64,000 nucleotides of DNA from Methylobacterium soli (GTDB lineage Bacteria > Pseudomonadota > Alphaproteobacteria > Rhizobiales > Beijerinckiaceae): assembly GCF_008806385.1 (NCBI RefSeq), contig NZ_VZZK01000014.1, forward strand, positions 62,001-126,000, read 5' to 3'. This document shows positions 1-7,745 of this stretch, piece by piece. Positions within the stretch are counted from its first letter, which is position 1. The number at the start of each line of letters is the position of its first letter. The notes under the pieces were generated by a model. The model had not been told where the DNA came from. It ran no database searches and saw nothing but the letters and a program-made list of their open reading frames with translations. A program made the translations under genes and the position numbers.

Positions 1-89
1 CGCCACGAGAAATCTTTCAGTGCACGAGCGCAGGGCTGCAGCCCACACAGAGTGCGAACTGCCGGCCCATGGGCTAAGGACAAGCCAAA

Positions 90-3044
90 ATGATGTATGT
101 CCGGAAAAGGGGGGTGGGCTTGTCGTACTTCGCCGAGAATTACTCAAAGCTGCGGTTCCCGCTCGCGCACGGTGACGCACCAGGCTTCCGGGATGCACAA
201 CGAGGAGCGTTATTCGCTGTTGGTGCTCATTTCAGCCGTCTTTCCGAGCCTGCAATCGTCACTATGCCTACAGGCTCCGGGAAGACAGCAGTGCTACAAG
301 CAAGCGCACTATTGTTGCGCGCTACCCGGGTGCTCGTTCTCACCCCAAGCCGATTAGTCCGCGAGCAGATTGCTGAGGATTTTAAAACTCTCGGCGTCCT
401 CAAGCGACTCGGAGCTGTCCCCGATGATATAGAACTTCCGCGAGTGATGACCGCCGCTAAACGGGTAATCGACGCGGACAGTTGGTCAGAAATGCGCGAC
501 TTCGATGTCGTTGTCGCCACCGTTCCGAGTGTGAGTCCGAACCTCAATGAGGTCGCCGCCCCGCCAGCCGACTTATTCGACGTCGTCCTCGTCGACGAAG
601 CTCATCACAGCCCAGCAATAACATGGGCCATGACACTGGGATTTTTTCCAGAGGCAAAGAAGGTCTTATTTACAGCAACGCCGTTTCGCCGGGACGATCG
701 AGAGATCAAAGGCCGCTTTGTTTACACTTACGATTTGAAAAGCGCATACCGTGACCACGTCTTCGGGCATATTGAGTACCAGCCAGTAGATCTATTACCA
801 CTTTCTGAGAATGACGAAAACGACGAAGATATTGCAATCGCACGTGCCGCTGAGAAAAAATTTCAAGCTGATCGCTCAGCGGGCTTCACACACCTCCTAA
901 TGGTTCGCACAGATAGCCGAGCAAGAGCCGCAGCCCTCGAAAAAATCTACGCAGAAAAAACGGGTCTTAAGCTTAAGCTTGTACACGGCGGACAATCTCT
1001 TGGCCATGTCAAGAAGGTGCTCACACGCCTCTCAGAAAACGATCTTGATGGCGTCATTTGTGTGAACATGTTGGGCGAGGGCTTTGACATGCCACGCCTC
1101 AAGATAGCAGCCGTCCACGCTCCTCACCGGTCGTTGGCGGTCACACTCCAATTCATCGGGCGCTTCGCACGCACAGCGGGAGAAAATCTCGGCCAGGCTA
1201 CGTTCATCGCAAGCCGCTCCAGTGTAAAAGTAGAGGCAGAGAAGCTGTATGCAGCCGGCGCCGTATGGGCAGAGATCATTCCAAATCTCAGTGAAGCACG
1301 AGTCCAGCGGGAACTTGCTCTAAGGGAAACCTTAGAAAGTTTTGATTCTGAAGCGTCTACGATTGCCGCTCTATCCGACCTTTCTCTTTACACCCTGTCC
1401 CCTTACGCCCACGTTAAGATTTTTCGCCTGCGAGAGGAGTTCGATATACGGACCACACCGTCGTTCGGATTCGACAGAGAGCAAGTCTTTGGCAGAATTA
1501 GTGAATCGACAAATTCGAGTATCTATGTCACGCGTAAGACAACAAAGGTGCCATGGTCGACGGATGACAGGCTGACCGATGTAAGATTTGACCTGTTTGT
1601 CCTCTATTACGACGCGTCAGCAAAATTATTATTTGTCTGTGCGTCAAAAAGGTCAGATGGACTCTATCGCCGCATTGTGCGGGATCTTGTAGGCTATGAT
1701 CCGAAAATCCTCGGGCTATCATCTCTAAACCGCGCATTGAAGGAACTGCAGAATGCGCGCTTTTACAATGTTGGAATGCGAAATCGGCAACAATCCAGCC
1801 TTACCGAATCCTATCGTATGATAACGGGCTCAAGGGCAGATGAAGCAATTCGTCCAGAGGACTCACGTTTGTTTCATCGGGGCCATTGTTTCGGCAGCGC
1901 CGTTGAAAACGGAATTGATGTAACAATTGGGCTCAGCAGCGCCTCTAAGATATGGAGCAACACCTCACTTTCGTTGCTCGAACTTCTTACTTGGTGTCAG
2001 AGTCTGGCGCGGAAAATTGAAGATAACGGCGCCGCAGTGACGGGCAGCAAACTCGATCTATTGGCAATGGGTGAGCCGGTAGCTCAGATCCCGTCGCGAA
2101 TTCTGTTCGCTGAATGGGACAAAGATATTTATATAGACCCACCGATGGCCAATTATGCTTTTGGGGAAAAGAACAAGTCCGTCTCTCTCCCCGAATTCGA
2201 CTTAGTCGTCGAGAGTTCTAATGAGCGTGGTGCTCTCTTACGTCTTGAAGGGCACGGTCTACAAACAAAGATCGTATTTAGCTTGGACCAGGATGCTCAC
2301 TTTTCATATGCGAGTGGTGACGACCCCACCGTTGAACTTAGCTGGGGTCGCAACAGTGAGGATCTGACAGACTATCTGAATGATAACCCACTGCATTTAA
2401 TGTTAGATGATTGGTCAAGATTGTGCGGTGAAGAACACTTTGCTTCGCCAAGAGGCGATGTTATTCCTTTCGATGCTTCACGCATAAAGGCAATTGATTG
2501 GATTGCCGAGGGTATTGACATAAATCTTGAATTCGCAAAAGACGCCGCCCAGCCAACTTCGATCCAGGGATATCTGACGCGCGCGCTTAACGTAGCGGAG
2601 CACGATGTTGTTTACTGGGATCACGGGAGCGGCGAAACAGCTGATTTTGTTACGATTGCTCGGACCACTGATGGTGGTGTTGGGGTTACGTTCTATCACT
2701 GTAAGGGATCGAGTGGTTCGGCCGCAGGCAATCGGGTCGACGATGTCTACGAAGTATGTGGGCAGGCTGTTAAGGGAATAATCTGGTGTGATCTTGAGCG
2801 CCTCATTGAGCGCCTTTCGGCGCGGTTTGCGCGAGGAACAGGCATGGCGCAGTTCATACGAGGCGACGAGGCAGCAATGAGAGCACTTTCTTCCGCCAGG
2901 CCAGTGCGGTTCGAGATGGTCATAGTTCAGCCCGGCATTTCACAGAAGGACCTTGAGCAGAAGCTTGGAGAGGTTCTAGCCGCGGCTGATGCCCACCTAG
3001 TGCGTGCTGGGCACTCCGAATTGGGCGTGTGGGCGAACTTTTGA
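90..3044 (+). CDS. SF2 DEAD/DEAH-type helicase with long C-terminal extension, possible defence protein
   Basis: This 984-aa protein has a superfamily 2 helicase core in its first 400 residues. Walker A is TGSGKT at about residues 61-66, the DEAH box lies near 169-172, motif III is TATPF near 196, and a motif VI-like QFIGRFART lies near 354-362. The following 580 residues are not a family I recognise. Near residues 865-895 they hold a YHCKGS segment and YEVCGQA, which could be a nuclease-like module, but that is inference. The ATG at 90 has AAGGA upstream. The gene is visibly AT-richer than the chromosome to the right, with AT-rich codons, so it looks acquired. It stands alone at the edge of a mobile region and no partner gene is visible to its right. 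Helicases of this size with unknown tails are common in restriction or phage-defence loci, but I cannot name the system. Confidence 0.8.
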   Translation: MMYVRKRGVGLSYFAENYSKLRFPLAHGDAPGFRDAQRGALFAVGAHFSRLSEPAIVTMPTGSGKTAVLQASALLLRATRVLVLTPSRLVREQIAEDFKTLGVLKRLGAVPDDIELPRVMTAAKRVIDADSWSEMRDFDVVVATVPSVSPNLNEVAAPPADLFDVVLVDEAHHSPAITWAMTLGFFPEAKKVLFTATPFRRDDREIKGRFVYTYDLKSAYRDHVFGHIEYQPVDLLPLSENDENDEDIAIARAAEKKFQADRSAGFTHLLMVRTDSRARAAALEKIYAEKTGLKLKLVHGGQSLGHVKKVLTRLSENDLDGVICVNMLGEGFDMPRLKIAAVHAPHRSLAVTLQFIGRFARTAGENLGQATFIASRSSVKVEAEKLYAAGAVWAEIIPNLSEARVQRELALRETLESFDSEASTIAALSDLSLYTLSPYAHVKIFRLREEFDIRTTPSFGFDREQVFGRISESTNSSIYVTRKTTKVPWSTDDRLTDVRFDLFVLYYDASAKLLFVCASKRSDGLYRRIVRDLVGYDPKILGLSSLNRALKELQNARFYNVGMRNRQQSSLTESYRMITGSRADEAIRPEDSRLFHRGHCFGSAVENGIDVTIGLSSASKIWSNTSLSLLELLTWCQSLARKIEDNGAAVTGSKLDLLAMGEPVAQIPSRILFAEWDKDIYIDPPMANYAFGEKNKSVSLPEFDLVVESSNERGALLRLEGHGLQTKIVFSLDQDAHFSYASGDDPTVELSWGRNSEDLTDYLNDNPLHLMLDDWSRLCGEEHFASPRGDVIPFDASRIKAIDWIAEGIDINLEFAKDAAQPTSIQGYLTRALNVAEHDVVYWDHGSGETADFVTIARTTDGGVGVTFYHCKGSSGSAAGNRVDDVYEVCGQAVKGIIWCDLERLIERLSARFARGTGMAQFIRGDEAAMRALSSARPVRFEMVIVQPGISQKDLEQKLGEVLAAADAHLVRAGHSELGVWANF

Positions 3045-3111
3045 GCGGCAGCGGTGAAATAAGGCTACCTCATGAGAGCGGCTGAAAGCATGCACTTCAC
3101 GTGATCCCCGG

Positions 3112-3426
3112 TCACTTCGGCGCTCGCTCGCGCTCGTACGACTCCAGGGCCCTCTCCAGCAACTCGCACAGCATCAGCCCGTCCCTCTCGGCCACATCGC
3201 GAAGCCGGTCATCGAACTCGGGCGAGACCCGGGTGCTGAACGGCAGCGTCCGGTTTGTGCGGCGTGCAGAGCGGCCGTCGCGACGCTGGCGAGGCTGTGC
3301 CGCATCAGGGACGGAAGCTGGAGCCAGTTCGGGCGCGCTGAGGTTCTCGGACGCCTCGTCGGGGCTTGGGGGGGCTCCCAGAGTGGAGCGCTTCTTCAGG
3401 TTGGATAGATCTGCCATGGTGGTCAC
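3112..3426 (-). CDS. Small ribbon-helix-helix partition partner of ParA
   Basis: The protein has 104 aa. Its N-terminal half is proline/alanine rich and probably disordered. The C-terminal half (STRVSPEFDDRLRDVAERDG onward) matches the pattern of a ribbon-helix-helix DNA-binding fold. The GTG start at 3426 overlaps the TGA of the upstream ParA gene, so the two are translationally coupled; an ATG nine bases further in is an alternative. Position directly after parA suggests the centromere-binding ParB/ParG role, recognising repeats in the upstream region. That role is inferred from gene order; the fold call rests on sequence pattern only. Confidence 0.65.
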   Translation of the reverse strand: MTTMADLSNLKKRSTLGAPPSPDEASENLSAPELAPASVPDAAQPRQRRDGRSARRTNRTLPFSTRVSPEFDDRLRDVAERDGLMLCELLERALESYERERAPK

Positions 3427-4049
3427 CCGATTCGGTCAATGAGATTTTGGATCAGGACGTCTGCGCGCTCGCGGAGTCGTGCATACCGCGTCTCGGTGAC
3501 GGCTTGGCCGAGGTTCTGCGCGTGCCGGTAAGCAGGACGCTCCACAAGACAGCCTGCCAGCACGGCGTAGCCCGCCTGCTCCAGGTAGGCCCGTGCATCA
3601 GCCTCCTCGGCGTCGGTCCCGATCCTGTTGAGTGCAAACACCAGCCGCTCCTTGGGGATCCCGGCTTTCACCAGCGCATGGAACTCGCGAACGGCCGGCT
3701 TCAGGTCATCCAGCGACGGACCGGTAGGCTGGACTACCAGGTCTGCTGCCCGCGCGATCGCCAAGGTTGCTTCGCTGGTGCGCGCCGGCCCATCCAGGAT
3801 CAGCACGTCGAACCGATCGGCCACCGCAAGAGCCTGCGCGGCTGTAGCGAAGGCCTCCACGCTGATCCGCGGCTCGATGCCTGCCTGGAGCCTCACCCGG
3901 CCCCAATCGAGGCTGGTACCCTGCTGCAGGTCCAGGTCGGCCAGCTTCACCGATAGGCCACCTGCAGCTGCCTCCCGGGCGAACGCTCGGCTCAATGTCG
4001 ATTTCCCCACACCGCCCTTCTGACTTACAAACGCCACCACTGCAGCCAT
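3423..4049 (-). CDS. parA: ParA-type partition ATPase
   Basis: The 208-aa protein begins MAAVVAFVSQ and carries the deviant Walker A motif KGGVGKST at residues 11-18. It continues with DLDLQQGTS, a variant of the switch I region, and LILDGPA, the Walker B position. It is a short ParA without an N-terminal HTH, the type that pairs with a small RHH protein. The ATG at 4049 is preferred over an in-frame upstream start at 4127 because the family motif begins there and the extra residues are unlike ParA. It would move or position the replicon through ATP-dependent nucleoid binding. The start lies next to a cluster of TGCAGCA-type repeats that may be centromere and operator. Confidence 0.85.
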   Translation of the reverse strand: MAAVVAFVSQKGGVGKSTLSRAFAREAAAGGLSVKLADLDLQQGTSLDWGRVRLQAGIEPRISVEAFATAAQALAVADRFDVLILDGPARTSEATLAIARAADLVVQPTGPSLDDLKPAVREFHALVKAGIPKERLVFALNRIGTDAEEADARAYLEQAGYAVLAGCLVERPAYRHAQNLGQAVTETRYARLRERADVLIQNLIDRIG

Positions 4050-4059
4050 ACGCGTGCGA

Positions 4060-4140
4060 TCTCTTGCATGCTGATAGATTGCAGCAAGCTCTGAGCATGC
4101 TGCCGTATACTTGCAGGCTGCCTGCAAGATTGCTGCATGC
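4060..4140. promoter_or_regulatory. Candidate centromere/operator repeats upstream of parA
   Basis: A dense run of related short motifs lies just upstream of parA: TTGCATGCTG, ATTGCAGCAAGC, GAGCATGCTGCC, a perfect 19-bp palindrome at 4110-4128 (CTTGCAGGCTGCCTGCAAG), and ATTGCTGCATGC. Similar words recur at 12357-12409. Repeats upstream of a ParA/RHH pair commonly act as partition site and autoregulatory operator; that role is inferred here. Confidence 0.55.
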
Positions 4141-4207
4141 TACTCAAATTTGATCAACTATTGCAATAAGATGCGCCGCCAGAGTGATTATCTGGCAGCG
4201 CCGGAGG

Positions 4208-5209
4208 TTAGTAGTTGAAGTCGGCCACTGCGCTCCGCCGTTGCAGCGCATACGCTCGGGGAGCCGCACCAGGTGCACGTCGAGGCTGCTGTTTTAGCGC
4301 AGTGCTGTCCTCGCAGGCCGGGCACCGAGCCTCGACATGACCAGATAGCTGCCTGGCATGCACCTGGCTCACTCCGCATGCCCGGCAGACGATGCTCTGC
4401 GCGCGCCAGGTAGTCTTCAGCGTGTCGTCCTCCTCGTTCGCCGCCTTCAACCAATTGGCCGCTTCATGAACGGTCATGCGCATGGTGGCCGCGCGCGGCT
4501 GGGCTGGCACCTCGCCTGGGTGCAGCTCGGCAACCGGCATGTAGGAGAGCAGCCCGTCGTACTCGACCTCCAGGAGCACCTCACCTGCGGCTGTTCGATA
4601 CTCGAAGCGGTTGGCGTCTGCGTCCCACGCCACCGTGCCGGGCTGCTCATCGTGGAAGCCGAGGGCACCATCGTACTTCTTGATCAGCCGCTTGATCGCC
4701 TCGGATTCACTCTGCACGCCGTGCACCAATGCGTAAGTCCGCTCGCCGTTGAGAACGATCCCTACACGCCAGGTGCGCAGAGGCTTGAACGTGATCGGCG
4801 CTTTACCCTTGGCGTTCCGGCCGATGCGAGCCTCGCGCTCTCGGTTGTAACAGGAGACGCACACGCCGGCCGAGTGAACGATGCGGAACGCTCCGCGGCC
4901 GCACCGAGGGCAGCATGCGGGAGTGTCAGCCGCTCCAATCACTTCACGCGTCGCTCCAGCTGCAGCGGCGGCTTGGCGAAGAATCCTCAGAGGATGCTCC
5001 CTACCGCTGTGAACCATTCCAATCGGGCAGAACAGGCAGGAGGAATACCTGCCCTCAGCCTTCTCCCTCTCAGCGATCGCGGCCCGACCGGCACAGTTCG
5101 CCGTAGACATGGTTCCGTTGAGCCTTTCGCAGCGGAAGTGCAGCAGGCCAGACACCAGCTCGATGTACTCGACCCCGTCGGCCCGGGGCAGCTCGGCGAC
5201 GGCGCTCAT
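4208..5209 (-). CDS. Zinc-ribbon hypothetical protein of the replicon
   Basis: The protein has 333 aa and no family I can name. It contains two probable zinc ribbons. One pairs CPRCG with CVSCY at about residues 99-120. The other pairs CRACG with CPACE near residues 273-300. An additional cysteine cluster (CAGR, CLFCP) lies near the N-terminus. The ATG at 5209 overlaps the TGA of the upstream gene, so both belong to one minus-strand operon. Two CxxC pairs suggest metal-stabilised nucleic-acid binding, but no enzymatic motif is visible. The C-terminal 30 residues are basic and low in complexity. Confidence 0.6.
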   Translation of the reverse strand: MSAVAELPRADGVEYIELVSGLLHFRCERLNGTMSTANCAGRAAIAEREKAEGRYSSCLFCPIGMVHSGREHPLRILRQAAAAAGATREVIGAADTPACCPRCGRGAFRIVHSAGVCVSCYNREREARIGRNAKGKAPITFKPLRTWRVGIVLNGERTYALVHGVQSESEAIKRLIKKYDGALGFHDEQPGTVAWDADANRFEYRTAAGEVLLEVEYDGLLSYMPVAELHPGEVPAQPRAATMRMTVHEAANWLKAANEEDDTLKTTWRAQSIVCRACGVSQVHARQLSGHVEARCPACEDSTALKQQPRRAPGAAPRAYALQRRSAVADFNY

Positions 5210-5610
5210 GCCCGCATCTCCAAGCCAACAAGGTTGAGGGCGATCGCACGAGCCTCGGAGGCGCGCATGAGTGGCGGCTCGTCGCCCTCCAGATCGTAAC
5301 TGTGCTCGATCTCATCGAGCTGGCTTTCCAGATCAGCCAGAGCCACAACGGGGCGGGTCAGCGCAGGGGATCCCCCGTGCGCCTCGACGTGGATGTTTCC
5401 AAGCTCGACCAAGCGCTTCGCTGCGGCCAGGATCCCAGCCTCGACCACGCGCCCCTGCGTCTGCCCATGAGTGACAGCCAGAGAGCGCATGAGCTGCGCG
5501 GATTTATTGCTGATGTTGACGGTGACCTGGACCTGCCCTTGAGTGGCCAGGCGGTCTCGGTAAGTGGCCTGCTGTGCAGCGCGTGACGGGCGTTTTCGGG
5601 TCTTGGACAT
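5206..5610 (-). CDS. Small probable RHH/arc-like DNA-binding protein
   Basis: The 134-aa product starts MSKTRKRPSRAAQQATYRDR. The ATG at 5610 is chosen over 5661 because GGAGG sits eight bases upstream. The segment VQVTVNISNKSAQLMRSLAV is compatible with the beta strand and first helix of a ribbon-helix-helix protein. The rest is helical with an acidic C-terminal half. It overlaps the next gene by four bases (ATGA). The assignment is based on pattern only; it may be a plasmid copy-control or partition accessory regulator. Confidence 0.55.
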   Translation of the reverse strand: MSKTRKRPSRAAQQATYRDRLATQGQVQVTVNISNKSAQLMRSLAVTHGQTQGRVVEAGILAAAKRLVELGNIHVEAHGGSPALTRPVVALADLESQLDEIEHSYDLEGDEPPLMRASEARAIALNLVGLEMRA

Positions 5611-5722
5611 ATCAGCCTCCGCATACGACATGCGAAGGTTGAAGTCACGACTGTCGCGCAACTTGTTACATCACGCGTTGTCACTTGTTACGGGTTAATG
5701 CGCAACTTGTTGCGCTGAGGGA

Positions 5723-5938
5723 TCATTCCTCCTGCAACTTGTTGTACTCCCAGGTGCTCTGCACACTGCGTTCCTGCTCCCATTTCTCGATTTCGCTCTC
5801 CTCGTACACGACCCGGCCACCGATCTTGGTGAAGCGCGGTCCTTTCCCAACGGATCGCCAGTTCGCCAGAGTGCGGGGGCTGATGGTGTTGCTCCAGCGG
5901 GCAGAGAGTTGGGCAGGCGTCAGAAACTTGCGTGACAT
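5723..5938 (-). CDS. Excisionase/AlpA-like helix-turn-helix protein, copy 1
   Basis: The protein has 71 aa, starting MSRKFLTPAQLSARW at 5938 with GGAG eight bases upstream; longer in-frame starts lack this signal. LTPAQLSARWSNTISPRTLA is the MerR/excisionase-like HTH, followed by NWRSVGKGP and KIGGRVVY, the wing typical of HTH_17-type proteins. A paralogue lies 950 bp away on the other strand (6886-7095). Such proteins act as excisionases or phage-type transcription regulators. Confidence 0.7.
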   Translation of the reverse strand: MSRKFLTPAQLSARWSNTISPRTLANWRSVGKGPRFTKIGGRVVYEESEIEKWEQERSVQSTWEYNKLQEE

Positions 5939-6082
5939 CGCGGATCTCCAGCGGACCTGTCGAGTAGGTCCGTGAGTCGCGTCCAGCGTCCTTTTCACCA
6001 CCTTGCAAGTGCTACAGCGAAGAAATCTGCAGCCAGTCTGGTGGTCAATAATGAAAAATGGAGTCAAGCAAAGGACTTAGCT

Positions 6083-6313
6083 GTGAGAAAAAATGAGTTC
6101 GGGCGCACTATCCACAGGGCTGCTCTTGGCGTGATCCTCAGCTACTTCGTGGTAACGGGCGGGAATGCGGCTGATGCTGGGAGTTGTTACGGAGTCAGCG
6201 ATGCCGATGCGCGCGCCTACTGCTTGGCCAGGGCGCACCGGGAGCCCAGCGGGTGCTACGCGATCCAGGACAGCGGCATGCGGTCGAGCTGCCTGGCCGA
6301 GGTGAGGAAATGA
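6083..6313 (+). CDS. Small secreted cysteine-rich hypothetical protein
   Basis: The product has 76 aa if the GTG at 6083 is used; AAGGA seven bases upstream supports it over the ATG at 5972, which has no such signal and starts inside a different-looking stretch. An N-terminal signal-like segment (RAALGVILSYFVVTGGNAAD) precedes a short mature domain with four cysteines. Function is unknown. It lies divergent to the HTH gene ending at 5723. Confidence 0.5.
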   Translation: MRKNEFGRTIHRAALGVILSYFVVTGGNAADAGSCYGVSDADARAYCLARAHREPSGCYAIQDSGMRSSCLAEVRK

Positions 6314-6353
6314 AAGCGCCCCCGCACCGGTCGAGCGGCACGAGGGCGTAAGA

Positions 6354-6593
6354 TCACCAGTAGTACAGGTGCGGCTTGCGGGCGAGTTCGAACACCAAAC
6401 TGTCGGCGTCGGCGCCCAGCAGCACCTTGCGGCAAGCCAGGGCATCACGGCGCCGAGCTGGCCGTGTCTGCATGAGGTTTCGCCACAGCCAAGGCGCTTT
6501 GTGCATGTACGGCACCCCGTGGCGTCGCCGGCTTCTCAGCCGCCCACAGGGCAAGCGATCGCGAGCGTTCTTGTAGCTCAACTTCGTCTCCAA
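6354..6593 (-). CDS. Small basic hypothetical protein
   Basis: A 79-aa reading frame begins with TTG at 6593 inside a perfect hairpin and ends with the aromatic tail RKPHLYYW. The C-terminal half (CRKVLLGADADSLVFELARK) looks like real protein sequence. An internal ATG at 6506 would give 50 aa. I do not know the family. Its start is about 16 bases after the stop of a nine-codon ORF with a good ribosome-binding site. Confidence 0.4.
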   Translation of the reverse strand: METKLSYKNARDRLPCGRLRSRRRHGVPYMHKAPWLWRNLMQTRPARRRDALACRKVLLGADADSLVFELARKPHLYYW

Positions 6594-6638
6594 ACGGCAG
6601 AAGGCCGTTTAGAAGATGTCCTGGTCCAGGTAGTGCAT
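6592..6638 (-). other. Nine-codon micro-ORF followed by hairpin
   Basis: On the minus strand GGAGG stands seven bases before ATG at 6638, opening the ORF MHYLDQDIF, which ends with TAA at 6609-6611. A perfect 7-bp stem (AAACGGC/GCCGTTT, 6592-6610) overlaps the stop codon and the TTG start of the next ORF. The arrangement resembles a leader peptide with a structure over the downstream start; function is inferred. Confidence 0.35.
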
Positions 6639-6885
6639 GTGGTGTCCTCCGCCGCCGGATGTATCGCCACCTGGTGCGCTCAGCAAGACTGCGCCCGACC
6701 TGCGCCCGAGACCAATCCCGAAAAAATTTTATGTCAGTAGTTCCGACGTTTACCCACGACTGACGACCAGATTGAACATCTGCGTGTCTACCAGCGTCTT
6801 GCGGCGCGCGTCTGGCATCGTCAAACATCATTCCACGCCACGGAACACACGGCGGACTCACCTCAGCAACCGGAGCACCACCACA

Positions 6886-7095
6886 ATGCAGGCAGGCAAG
6901 ATCTTCTTCACGGCCAACGAGCTGATGAAGCGGTGGGAGAGTCGCGTTTCGGTCAGGACCATGGCTAACTGGCGCTCACAGTCGACTGGGCCGAAGTACG
7001 TGAAAATCGGCGGTCGAATCGTTTACCCGGTCGAGGCGGTGATCGAATGGGAGGAAGCGAGAACGGTCGCCGGCACGAACCAGTACCGGCGATAA
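6886..7095 (+). CDS. Excisionase/AlpA-like helix-turn-helix protein, copy 2
   Basis: The 69-aa product begins MQAGKIFFTANELMKRW at an ATG preceded by GGAG. Its HTH (NELMKRWESRVSVRTMANWR) and wing (KYVKIGGRIVYP) align along their length with the minus-strand protein at 5723-5938. The two therefore look like duplicates that diverged. It is a probable regulator or excisionase of the element. Confidence 0.7.
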   Translation: MQAGKIFFTANELMKRWESRVSVRTMANWRSQSTGPKYVKIGGRIVYPVEAVIEWEEARTVAGTNQYRR

Positions 7096-7101
7096 GGATG
7101 A

Positions 7102-7644
7102 TCAGACCCGCTTCAGGGCCGGCTTCGGTGGCCACACAGTGGCATCGCTTACGCCAGCCTTGAACAGTCGGCAGATTAGGAGGCGATAGGTCCGCCACTC
7201 CGTCAGGTGGCTGGCCTGATCAGCGCTACCAGCGCCCAGCGCGATCAGATCTTCCAAGGCGTTGATCTCCACGGTGGCCTCCAGCAGCTTGGCGTTGAGC
7301 AGCTGAATAGCGCCGTCGCCGATCGTGCGCACCACGCTCACGCTGACGGTCTGGTCAGCAGCCAAACCTTCGGGACGGAGCACCAGTGACTGCACCATTA
7401 AGTTGGACAGAATGGCCGGGTAGGGTCTCGCCAAGTTGATGATCACAGGCAGGCCGCGCTCATCGACGAAGGCCTTCGGAGTGCTCAGGCCGGGCGTCAC
7501 AAACAACACGGACAAGGTACCGGTGGTCCCGGTGCTCACAGCGTCAATCTGTAGTTCGCAGGGCTCGATGGTCTTGAAGGTGAGTGTTGCATCGCCGGAG
7601 GCCTGAGTGATGCCATCCAGCTTGTCGGTGTAGGTGATGTTCAT
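7102..7644 (-). CDS. Hypothetical phage-like structural protein
   Basis: The product has 180 aa. The first two thirds are beta-strand rich with threonine and valine, as in small phage structural proteins. The C-terminus (HLTEWRTYRLLICRLFKAGV then WPPKP) is reminiscent of tail-fibre-assembly proteins, which often end in W..YR and WPP motifs. It lies downstream of the tape-measure-like gene in the same direction, 101 bp away. The specific role is not established from sequence. Confidence 0.5.
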   Translation of the reverse strand: MNITYTDKLDGITQASGDATLTFKTIEPCELQIDAVSTGTTGTLSVLFVTPGLSTPKAFVDERGLPVIINLARPYPAILSNLMVQSLVLRPEGLAADQTVSVSVVRTIGDGAIQLLNAKLLEATVEINALEDLIALGAGSADQASHLTEWRTYRLLICRLFKAGVSDATVWPPKPALKRV

Positions 7645-7745
7645 TGTAGCGTCTCAGTGGTAGCGGGCCATTGCGGCCCGCGAACACCCTGATTTTCCAG
7701 TCACGTCGATTGGCTTGCACCGGCGCCGTGCTAGACGCCCGATGC

